Below, piece by piece: positions 1 through 6,566 of a stretch of 64,000 bases of DNA; position 1 is the stretch's first letter; every line of letters begins with the position of its first letter. This DNA is from Litorilinea aerophila (lineage in GTDB: Bacteria > Chloroflexota > Anaerolineae > Caldilineales > Caldilineaceae). The notes under the pieces are model-generated. The model was not told the origin of the DNA and searched no databases. It saw only the letters and a list, made by a program, of their open reading frames with translations. Position numbers and translations under genes: made by a program. The stretch lies in the NCBI RefSeq assembly GCF_006569185.2, contig NZ_VIGC02000014.1, forward strand, positions 1 through 64,000, given 5' to 3'.

Positions 1-62
1 ACGACAGAAACCCTCTACCTTTGCGTTTTATTTTCAGCGACAACGGGCGGGTCACGGACCCC

Positions 63-535
63 ACTATCTTTGCACTGTATTTTCAGCCACAGATCTCACG
101 GATTACACCGCATCTGAGGATGCTCACTCCGCCACTGGCCAACCATTGCGACGCGGGGTCGGCATCCTCAGATGCCGACCCCGTCGCTGTGCAGCCGTTG
201 CCGTCCCTGCACCTGTCCGGATTGGGTGCAACACGTGCGTAGGGCGGATCTCTGGCCCGCCGTGGGTGGCTGGTTCGACAGCGGGCGGGCACGGGGGCCC
301 GCCCCTACGGAAACGGGCACCAGGTCGTAGGCGGTAGGGCGAATCATGATTCGCCCCTACATATGGCGCAGCCGTCGTTATCCTTTCATCCGCCTGGGTT
401 GTGTGGATCGGATCTGCAAAGATAGTGCCATTGATGACTCCCCTGCAAAAAGGGCATTTTTGAACGCAAAGGCGCATCTTCAGATGCGGTGTAATCCGTG
501 GAACCTGTGGCGGAAAACTAAAGTGCCAAGATAGT
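63..535. repeat. Palindrome-rich element with ~60-bp terminal inverted repeats
   Basis: No convincing gene lies in the first 600 bases. The arms at 63-122 and 475-535 are inverted copies of each other; the core CACGGATTACACCGCATCTG occurs at 98-117 and, inverted, at about 481-500. Between them are nested hairpins: 148-166 with 171-187 (GCGAC...GTCGC arms with a CTCA loop), about 281-307 (GGGCGGGC/GCCCGCCC) and 334-360 (GTAGGGCGAATC / GATTCGCCCCTAC). A partial direct copy of the right end lies near 411-440. It resembles a non-coding MITE-like or REP/BIME-like element. No transposase or target duplication is visible. Confidence 0.55.
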
Positions 536-565
536 GACAATTGAGACCGCAATGAAAATAAAGAA

Positions 566-597
566 GAGGGGGGGACGCTCCAGAGCGTCCCCCCCTC
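566..597 (-). terminator. Strong intrinsic terminator of the secreted repeat-protein gene
   Basis: A perfect 15-bp stem pairs 566-580 with 583-597 (GAGGGGGGGACGCTC against its complement). Read on the minus strand it is followed by a T-rich stretch (TCTTCTTTATTTT). It lies 29 bases past the stop codon of the minus-strand gene that ends at 626. Confidence 0.85.
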
Positions 598-625
598 CTG
601 CTTGAACCTTTGGATTGACCGTCGG

Positions 626-1603
626 TTACAGGCTGGTCAGGTCCGAGGAAGTCTCAGGCTGGTAGTTGCTGCCCTCCGGGCTGGGCGTGCCCTGTTGCGG
701 GGCAGAGCCCGGGGCAGACCAGCCCCGCCGGCCATCCCGCTGGAAGCCCCGGGGGCCGAAGTCCCCCCGGCCGCCCCGGCCGAAGCCATAGGGTCCGAAG
801 CCATCCTGCCCGAAGCCGTCACGGGCGCCTCGGCCAAAGCCGAAGCCCGGCCCGGGCTGGCTCAAGATCTGGTCGGCCTGCTCCTGGGTGATGACCCCTT
901 CTTCCACCGCCTGCTGGATGGTCTCCTCGTAGACGGCCCGCAGGCGTTCCTGCAGGTTGCTCTCATCCAGGTAGCGGCGCAGCGCATGGCGGGCCTGGAT
1001 CTGGTCGGCCTGCTCCTGAGTCAGGAGGCCGTCCTCCACCGCCTGGGCCAGCAGGCTGGCGAAGGCCTCATCCTGGGCCGTCTGCAGCTCGTCCACGGTG
1101 ATGCCCAGTTGCTCCGCCAGCAGGGCCTGGAAGTCGATGGTGCTCACGTCTACCCCCAGCCGGGCCAGGGCAGCGCCCACACCCCGGAAATCCCGCAGGC
1201 CTGGCGAATCCCCGGTGATCTGGGCCAGGATGCGGTCGGCCTGGGCCTGGGTGATGAGCCCGTCATCCACTGCCTGCTGGACGGCTGCCTCCTGGGCCTG
1301 GGTGACCGCGGCCTGGAGCTCCTCCAGGGTGACGCCCAGGGCGTCGGCCAGGGCCTGGGCGTGGTCCGCACGCTGGATGCCGAAGGGGACTCCGGCGCCC
1401 TGCTGGCCCATGGGCCCCATGCCCCTGTGGCCGCGACCGGAGCGGCCAAAGTCGAGCTGCTGGACCGACTGGGCGGTGGCGGTGTCCTGGGCCTGGGCGA
1501 AGGCCACGCCCTCGCTGGCGCTGATGCCTGCCAGGGCACCGGCTGTCAGGGTGAGGGCGGCGGCTCCGCCCATCAGCAGTTGCTTCCATCGTTTGTGGGT
1601 CAT
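626..1603 (-). CDS. Secreted protein with three helical 'GxITQxQADQIL' repeats, function unknown
   Basis: This 325-residue protein has an N-terminal signal peptide (basic MTHKRWKQ, hydrophobic core, AFAQA cleavage-like site near residue 37). The mature part holds three copies of a helical motif, GLITQAQADRIL, GLLTQEQADQIQ and GVITQEQADQIL, each after an acidic/Ala-rich helix. This pattern resembles YckD/DUF2680-type small exported proteins, repeated here. The C-terminal 90 residues are low-complexity Gly/Phe/Arg/Asp, probably disordered. The start codon follows an AAGGAG site, and a strong terminator follows the stop. It is a monocistronic gene divergent from the LacI regulator. The repeats suggest a binding or structural envelope protein, but no enzymatic role can be assigned. 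Confidence 0.8.
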   Translation of the reverse strand: MTHKRWKQLLMGGAAALTLTAGALAGISASEGVAFAQAQDTATAQSVQQLDFGRSGRGHRGMGPMGQQGAGVPFGIQRADHAQALADALGVTLEELQAAVTQAQEAAVQQAVDDGLITQAQADRILAQITGDSPGLRDFRGVGAALARLGVDVSTIDFQALLAEQLGITVDELQTAQDEAFASLLAQAVEDGLLTQEQADQIQARHALRRYLDESNLQERLRAVYEETIQQAVEEGVITQEQADQILSQPGPGFGFGRGARDGFGQDGFGPYGFGRGGRGDFGPRGFQRDGRRGWSAPGSAPQQGTPSPEGSNYQPETSSDLTSL

Positions 1604-1617
1604 TGTGACGCTCCTTT

Positions 1618-1639
1618 GCTACAGTACCGTTACAGTACC
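1618..1639 (-). promoter_or_regulatory. Tandem 11-bp direct repeat in the 5' leader of the secreted protein gene
   Basis: On the plus strand GCTACAGTACC is followed directly by GTTACAGTACC. On the minus strand this reads as two GGTACTGTARC units just upstream of the ribosome binding site. A possible -10 (TACAAT on the minus strand, 1641-1646) lies next to it. The layout is suggestive of a regulator binding site, but no regulator is known. Confidence 0.35.
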
Positions 1640-1784
1640 AATTGTAAGTGACTTCATTTTGAGAAACTGGCGGGTCTCCAGGACCGGCCTGGGCCCGTTT
1701 CTCCGCTCCCCGATTGGGAACACTTCCAGTATAGCCAGGGAATTTTTAGAACTTGTGAAGAGGATCTTCGAAAAAAATGAGGGA

Positions 1785-1813
1785 TTGACAGGGGTGGGGA
1801 AATGGCCTATAAT
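1785..1813 (+). promoter_or_regulatory. Consensus sigma70-type promoter of the lacI-family gene
   Basis: TTGACA (1785-1790) and TATAAT (1808-1813) match the consensus at every position and are separated by exactly 17 bases. Transcription should start near 1820, about 38 bases before the ATG at 1858. Confidence 0.9.
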
Positions 1814-1821
1814 GGCGGCAA

Positions 1822-1845
1822 CGAAAACGTTTCCGATAACGTTCC
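1822..1845 (+). promoter_or_regulatory. LacI-type operator overlapping the transcription start
   Basis: CGAAAACGTTTCCG (1822-1835) is a near-perfect palindrome with the central CG typical of LacI/GalR-family operators. A second, weaker AACGTT half-palindrome is centred 12 bases downstream (1840/1841). Both lie at and just after the predicted transcription start, so repression by the LacI protein encoded directly downstream (autoregulation) is the simplest reading. Confidence 0.7.
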
Positions 1846-1857
1846 CAGCTACCCATC

Positions 1858-2871
1858 ATGCATAAATCCACCATTACCATTCGTGATGTCGCCAAAGCGG
1901 CTGGCGTCTCTGTCTCTACGGTTTCGCGCGTCCTCAACGACCGGGACGGCGTCTCTCCGACCACCTACCAGCGGGTTCGCCAGGTGATCGAGGAGCTCAA
2001 CTACGCCTCCAACCTGGCCGCCCGCAGCATGCGTCTCCAGCAGACGGGGGTGATCGGCGTGGTGGCGCCGGATCTGCGCAGCGCGTTCACCCTCCAGGTC
2101 ATTCGGAGTGTCAGCGCCGCGGTGGAGGAGCGGGGCTATGAGCTGCTGGTCTTCACCAGCAGCCGGGTCGATGGGGAGGAAGATCAGGCCCTGCGGGAGC
2201 AGCGCCACGTTCACCTGCTCAACAGCGGCCTGACCGACGGCACCATCGTGCTCACGCCCCACGCCACCACCTTTCCTTCAGAGCGGCCGGTGGTGGTCAT
2301 CGACCCCAACCGTCACGGCGTGGAGGTGCCGGCGGTCCTCTCCACCAACTACGCCGGCGCCCGGGCTGCCATGGCCTATCTGTTCGAGCTGGGCCACCGG
2401 CGCATCGGCTTTGTGGGAGGGCGGCCGGATCTCCAGAGCGCCGTGCGCCGTTGGGAGGGGTACCGGGACAGCCTGATGGAACAGGGAATATCCCTGGATC
2501 CGACCCTGGTCTGTCGGGGAGATTTTACTCGGGAGGGGGGCTATGCCTGTGGCCAGCGGCTGTTGAGCCTGGCGCAGCCGCCGACCGCCATCTTCGCCGC
2601 CAACGATGAGTCGGCCATCGGCGTCCTGAAGGCGGCTCGGGATCTGGGCGTCCCGGTGCCCCAGGCCCTGTCGGTGGTGGGTTTCGACAACATCACCGAG
2701 TCGGCCTGGACCACGCCGCCGTTGACCACGGTGGATCAGGCGTTGGAGGGCATGGGGCAGGCCGCGGTGGATCTGCTCTTTGAGTCCATGGCCGGAAAGC
2801 CGGTGGCGGCGGTGCACAAGGTGGCCACCGAACTGGTGATCCGGGAATCGTGCGGGCCGCCCGCTCGGTGA
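1858..2871 (+). CDS. LacI/GalR-family transcriptional regulator
   Basis: This 337-residue protein has the family's normal length. Residues 4-50 form the LacI helix-turn-helix and hinge helix: ITIRDVAKAAGVSVSTVSRV followed by ELNYASNLAARSMR. The rest is the periplasmic-binding-protein-like sensor (GVVAPDLRSAFTLQVIRSV, later FAANDESAIGVLKAARDLG and VVGFDNITESAWTTPPLTTV). Members bind a sugar effector and repress sugar-uptake and glycosidase genes. The gene heads a locus with a sugar ABC importer and a GH3 glycosidase, so control of that locus is likely. A consensus promoter with an overlapping LacI-type operator upstream points to autoregulation. The effector cannot be predicted from the sequence. 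Confidence 0.95.
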   Translation: MHKSTITIRDVAKAAGVSVSTVSRVLNDRDGVSPTTYQRVRQVIEELNYASNLAARSMRLQQTGVIGVVAPDLRSAFTLQVIRSVSAAVEERGYELLVFTSSRVDGEEDQALREQRHVHLLNSGLTDGTIVLTPHATTFPSERPVVVIDPNRHGVEVPAVLSTNYAGARAAMAYLFELGHRRIGFVGGRPDLQSAVRRWEGYRDSLMEQGISLDPTLVCRGDFTREGGYACGQRLLSLAQPPTAIFAANDESAIGVLKAARDLGVPVPQALSVVGFDNITESAWTTPPLTTVDQALEGMGQAAVDLLFESMAGKPVAAVHKVATELVIRESCGPPAR

Positions 2872-2963
2872 GGGGGACCCGGTCTGTGGATGGCCGGCCA
2901 CCTCCCTGTTGGCTCCCCGTCTGCCCTGCCCGGCCGGCTTCGCGTGGCCGTTTGTTCACCTGG

Positions 2964-3033
2964 GTAAATCCCGGCAGCCCTTCGTCGACGCTCTCCTGTC
3001 TTCCTGGGTCGTCCTGGGCTGTCGTGTATTTAC
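2964..3033. repeat. Degenerate copy of the 87-bp palindromic repeat
   Basis: GTAAATCCCGGCAG at 2964-2977 and TGTCGTGTATTTAC ending at 3033 match the two outer arms of the repeat found in tandem at 14767-15027. The interior is diverged. It sits between the lacI gene and the sugar-binding protein gene, just upstream of a possible -35 (TTGACT, about 3055). Confidence 0.5.
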
Positions 3034-3115
3034 ATCGTGGCGTGCAGTTTGGTGTTGACTCTGCTGTTCCACGTTCCCTCAATCGTTCTCGTAGGATATT
3101 GAAAAGGAGGTTTCC

Positions 3116-4453
3116 ATGTCTACCCCAAATGCCAAGTTGAGCCGGCGTCGCTTCATGCAGATGGCCGGCATGGTGGCCGGTGGCACCGTATTGGCCGCCT
3201 GTGCGCCTTCCGCCCCTGCTCCTGCGGCGGGCGGTGAGGAAGGCGGCGCTCCGGCAGCCGAGGCCATCAACCTGACCTTCTGGGGCTTTGCCACCAACCG
3301 CAACAAGTGGTATCAGGCCCTGGCCGAACGTTACAAGGAGGAACACCCAGAGGTCTCCATCGATATTCAGGAGATCGCCTACGAGGAAATGCACAACAAG
3401 GTGGCCACCACCCTGGTCGCCGGCACCGGCGCCCCCGACATCGCCGACATCGAGATTTCCCGCTTCGGCCAGTATGTGAAGGGTGAGCGGGTCGGCTTCG
3501 TGGCCCTGAACGACCAGATCGCGGAGATCGAGGACAATCTCTACCTGCGCTCGGCCCTGAGCCCGTGGAGCTGGCAGGGCAAGTACTACGGCATCGGCAA
3601 TGAGCTCAACGCCTGCCTGCTCTTCTATCGCCACGACTTGCTGGAGGCCGCCGGGATCGAATATCCCTTTGACACCTGGGAAGGGCTGACCCAGGCCGGC
3701 CAGCAATATGTGGAGGCCACGGGCAAGAAGTTTGTCTCCCTGGCCATCGATTCCTGGGACTACTGGTGGATCATTGCCCAGGCGTTCAACGGATTCTTCG
3801 ACTCCGACGGCAACCCCTCCTTCGACAACGAGGGCGGCGTCCGGGTCATGCAGATGCTGGCCAACTGGCGCTGGGAGGATGAGATCGCGGTCCAGCGGGC
3901 CCAGGATCAGGCCTTCTACGGCCAGATGATGGCCGACGAATTTGCCATCCACATGGGCGCTCCCTGGATGCAGGGCTTCATGAAGGACAATGCAGCCGAG
4001 TTGGAGGGCAAGTGGGAGATGCAGCTCCTGCCCCTCTTCGAAGATGGCAGCGGCGCCCGTAGCGGTACCCACGGCGGCACCGGCACCTGCATCACCGAGC
4101 AGAGCCAGCACCCAGACGTGGCCTGGGACTTCATCCGCTTCTGCAACCTGACCAATGACGGCGTGTTGCTGGGCTTCGAGATGCAGAACCTCTTCCCCAC
4201 CTGGAAGCCGGCGTGGGAAGATGAACGTCTGCAGTTCCAGGATCCCTACTTCAACAACCAGCGGCCAGCCGATTTCATCACCGAAGCTGCCCCCCACATG
4301 CCGCCCCTGAACAATTCCCCCTGGTGGCCGGAAGTGACCGATGCTTTCGAGCGCCTGGTCATCACGCCAGTCCTGTCGGAAGAAACCAAGATGCCCGTGG
4401 AAGAGGCCATGGCCAACTGCCGGGCCGAGGTCGACAAGTTGATCGGCGCATAG
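3116..4453 (+). CDS. Sugar ABC transporter substrate-binding lipoprotein (family 1)
   Basis: This 445-residue extracellular binding protein begins with a twin-arginine-like signal (SRRRFMQMAGMV) and a lipobox-type LAAC near residue 31, followed by an Ala/Pro/Glu-rich linker. The mature sequence starts INLTFWGFATNRNKW and has the family-1 (MalE/UgpB-like) layout, with GTGAPDIADIEISRFGQYV and a late GGTGTCITEQSQHPDVAWDF segment. The ATG follows an AAGGAGG site (3104-3110) by 5 bases. It captures an oligosaccharide outside the membrane for the two permeases encoded next. A GH3 glycosidase in the same run suggests a beta-glucoside or related glycan. A hairpin after the stop may raise its expression relative to the permeases. 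Confidence 0.93.
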   Translation: MSTPNAKLSRRRFMQMAGMVAGGTVLAACAPSAPAPAAGGEEGGAPAAEAINLTFWGFATNRNKWYQALAERYKEEHPEVSIDIQEIAYEEMHNKVATTLVAGTGAPDIADIEISRFGQYVKGERVGFVALNDQIAEIEDNLYLRSALSPWSWQGKYYGIGNELNACLLFYRHDLLEAAGIEYPFDTWEGLTQAGQQYVEATGKKFVSLAIDSWDYWWIIAQAFNGFFDSDGNPSFDNEGGVRVMQMLANWRWEDEIAVQRAQDQAFYGQMMADEFAIHMGAPWMQGFMKDNAAELEGKWEMQLLPLFEDGSGARSGTHGGTGTCITEQSQHPDVAWDFIRFCNLTNDGVLLGFEMQNLFPTWKPAWEDERLQFQDPYFNNQRPADFITEAAPHMPPLNNSPWWPEVTDAFERLVITPVLSEETKMPVEEAMANCRAEVDKLIGA

Positions 4454-4476
4454 CAGGCTGCAATAGCTTATAGATC

Positions 4477-4519
4477 GCGGGGTACCAGCAGGAAGGGCCC
4501 TGGCCTACTGGTGCCCCGC
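4477..4519 (+). terminator. Intercistronic hairpin after the binding-protein gene
   Basis: GCGGGGTACCAG (4477-4488) pairs with CTGGTGCCCCGC (4508-4519). There is no T-run, so it is more likely a 3'-end stabiliser or partial terminator between the binding protein and permease genes than a full stop. Confidence 0.6.
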
Positions 4520-4673
4520 CCCCCTCGGCTCGAATGCCATCTCAACCCACAGGGTGGAAGGGTGCCCGATTCTCAGAGCTGGAGATGCAACCTGATGGCC
4601 AGGGGAGGCAGCCCGGTGGAACGGGGCCCGTTTGGGGGGAGGTAAATTTTTAGACGATGAGGAGGTATTGCGA

Positions 4674-5594
4674 ATGGCGGTCCAGGCACAGGTGAAACCG
4701 GTCCGCTGGGGCGAGTGGTGGTACCGGCGCCAGCGACAGATTGCCCCGTACGTTTTTGTGGCGCCCTTCTTCATACTCTTCGCCGCGTTCTTTCTGTATC
4801 CCGTGATCTATTCCTTTCTGCTCAGTTTCCAGGAGCAGACGGGCCTGAGTTCGCCCAAGTGGGTAGGGCTCCAGAACTATCAAACCCTGTTGCAGGATGA
4901 ACGTTTCCTGCGTTCCATCTGGAACACCACCTACTTTGCGCTGGGTAGCGTCTTCATCCAGTTGCCGCTGGCCTATTTGCTGGCCCTGGCATTCAACTCC
5001 CGCTACGCCCGGCACCTGACCCACCTCTATCGGGTGGGGTTCTTCTTCCCGGTCTTGACTTCCGCGGTGGTGATTTCCCTGATCTTCGTGCTGGTGCTGG
5101 ACAAGGACTACGGGATGCTCAACGCTGCGCTCCAGAGTATCGGCCTGCCTGCCATTCCCTGGCTCTCCTCCACCCGCTGGGCCATGCCGGCTGTGATCAT
5201 CCTGGGCGTGTGGACGTGGACAGGCTTCAATGCCTTCTACTTTTTGGCCGGGCTTCAGGGCATCTCCGACGAGGTGATCGAGGCGGCTATGATGGATGGC
5301 GCCAATGCCGTCCAGATTCAGACCCGCATTGTGATCCCCTTGATGCGACCCATCATCATGTTCGTGGTGATCCAGTCCATCATTGGCTCCTACAGCCTCT
5401 TCACCCAGCCCTTCCTCCTCACCAACGGCGGCCCGTCGGATGCCACCCTGACCATGGTGATGTACCTCTATTTCACGGGCTTTCGCTTTTTCAAGCTAGG
5501 CTATGCCTCGGCCATCGGCTACAGCCTGGTGGTCATCATCCTGGCCCTGTCGTTGATCAACCTCTATTTCTTCCGCGGCTTTCGGGAGGACTGA
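4674..5594 (+). CDS. Sugar ABC transporter permease (MalF-like)
   Basis: This is an inner-membrane permease of the carbohydrate-uptake CUT1 type, 306 residues from the ATG at 4674. That start is preferred over an upstream in-frame TTG (4632) because GAGGAGG (4659-4665) sits 8 bases before it. Six hydrophobic segments are visible, beginning VFVAPFFILFAAFFLYPVIY. The cytoplasmic EAA loop that docks the ATPase reads EVIEAAMMDGANAVQIQTRI. It pairs with the permease that starts 3 bases after its stop. No ATPase gene is nearby, so a shared MsmK/UgpC-type ATPase from elsewhere is inferred. Confidence 0.93.
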   Translation: MAVQAQVKPVRWGEWWYRRQRQIAPYVFVAPFFILFAAFFLYPVIYSFLLSFQEQTGLSSPKWVGLQNYQTLLQDERFLRSIWNTTYFALGSVFIQLPLAYLLALAFNSRYARHLTHLYRVGFFFPVLTSAVVISLIFVLVLDKDYGMLNAALQSIGLPAIPWLSSTRWAMPAVIILGVWTWTGFNAFYFLAGLQGISDEVIEAAMMDGANAVQIQTRIVIPLMRPIIMFVVIQSIIGSYSLFTQPFLLTNGGPSDATLTMVMYLYFTGFRFFKLGYASAIGYSLVVIILALSLINLYFFRGFRED

Positions 5595-5597
5595 CCC

Positions 5598-6545
5598 ATG
5601 GAGACTATTGACGTAACACCCATGGTGGAGACGCCAGCCCGCCGCCGGTTTCAGATGGGGATGCGGACATCCAACCTGTTGGGGATGATCGTGGTCAACG
5701 CCATCCTGCTCTTTGGCATCTTCCTGACCGCCGCACCCTATTTCTACATGATCGTCTCTACCTTCAAGCCCAACACGGAGATCTGGAGCTGGCCCCTGAC
5801 CTTCTACCCCAAGAGCCTGGTGGATCCAACCCTCTACCCGGACAAGGTGACCAACGTCCTGGGGCTCAACCTCTACCTGGAAAATTATCGCTACCTCTTT
5901 GCCGAACTGCCCTACGTCCGCTGGATGATCAACTCCCTGGTGCTGGCCACCGGCCGGTCGGTGCTGGCCATCTTTCTGTCCTCCCTGGCGGGCTTTGCCT
6001 TTGCCAAATATGATTTCCGTTTTAAGCATGTGGGCTTTCTGCTGGTGTTGGTCAGCATCATGTTGCCCCTGGAAGTGTTGCTGGTGCCCCTGTTCATCGA
6101 GATGGCCACGTTAAAGTGGCTGAACACCTACTGGGCCATCATTGTGCCCTTTGCGGTGGTTCCCTTCTACATCTTCCTCATGCGCCAGTTCATGATCCAG
6201 GTGCCCAACGAGTTGATGGACGCGGCCCGCATCGACGGCTGCACCGAGTTTGGCATCTTCTGGCGGGTAGTGGCACCCGTCTCCAAGCCGGCTTTTGGCG
6301 TGCTGGCCATCCTGGCCTTCAACGCCGCCTGGAACGACTACCTGTGGCCCCTCATTGTGCTGCAGGACAAGATGCTCTACACGGTCAACCTGGGCATCGC
6401 CGTGCTCTATGGCCCCTATCAGACGCCCTTCGGCTCCATCCTGGCCGGTTCCTTTTTGGGGACCTTGCCCATCGTGGCCGTCTTCCTGCTCATGCAACGC
6501 CAGTTCATCGCCGGCCTGACCGCGGGCGCCTTGAAGGGCTTGTAA
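5598..6545 (+). CDS. Sugar ABC transporter permease (MalG-like)
   Basis: This 315-residue second CUT1 permease has a hydrophobic first segment (IVVNAILLFGIFLTAAPYFY) and further membrane spans. Its EAA loop reads ELMDAARIDGCTEFGIFWRV, the site that contacts the ATPase. It starts 3 bases after the first permease stop, so the two are translationally linked and form a heterodimer. The C-terminal GLTAGALKGL ending is typical of MalG-family proteins. It is followed after 21 bases by the GH3 gene, supporting one operon for uptake and hydrolysis. Confidence 0.93.
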   Translation: METIDVTPMVETPARRRFQMGMRTSNLLGMIVVNAILLFGIFLTAAPYFYMIVSTFKPNTEIWSWPLTFYPKSLVDPTLYPDKVTNVLGLNLYLENYRYLFAELPYVRWMINSLVLATGRSVLAIFLSSLAGFAFAKYDFRFKHVGFLLVLVSIMLPLEVLLVPLFIEMATLKWLNTYWAIIVPFAVVPFYIFLMRQFMIQVPNELMDAARIDGCTEFGIFWRVVAPVSKPAFGVLAILAFNAAWNDYLWPLIVLQDKMLYTVNLGIAVLYGPYQTPFGSILAGSFLGTLPIVAVFLLMQRQFIAGLTAGALKGL

Positions 6546-6566
6546 TCCACAGGATATCGGACAACC

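Noticed and set aside
602-1651. Long plus-strand ORF opposite the secreted repeat protein
   Set aside because: The minus frame has a signal peptide, ribosome binding site and terminator; the plus frame is a GC-rich shadow.
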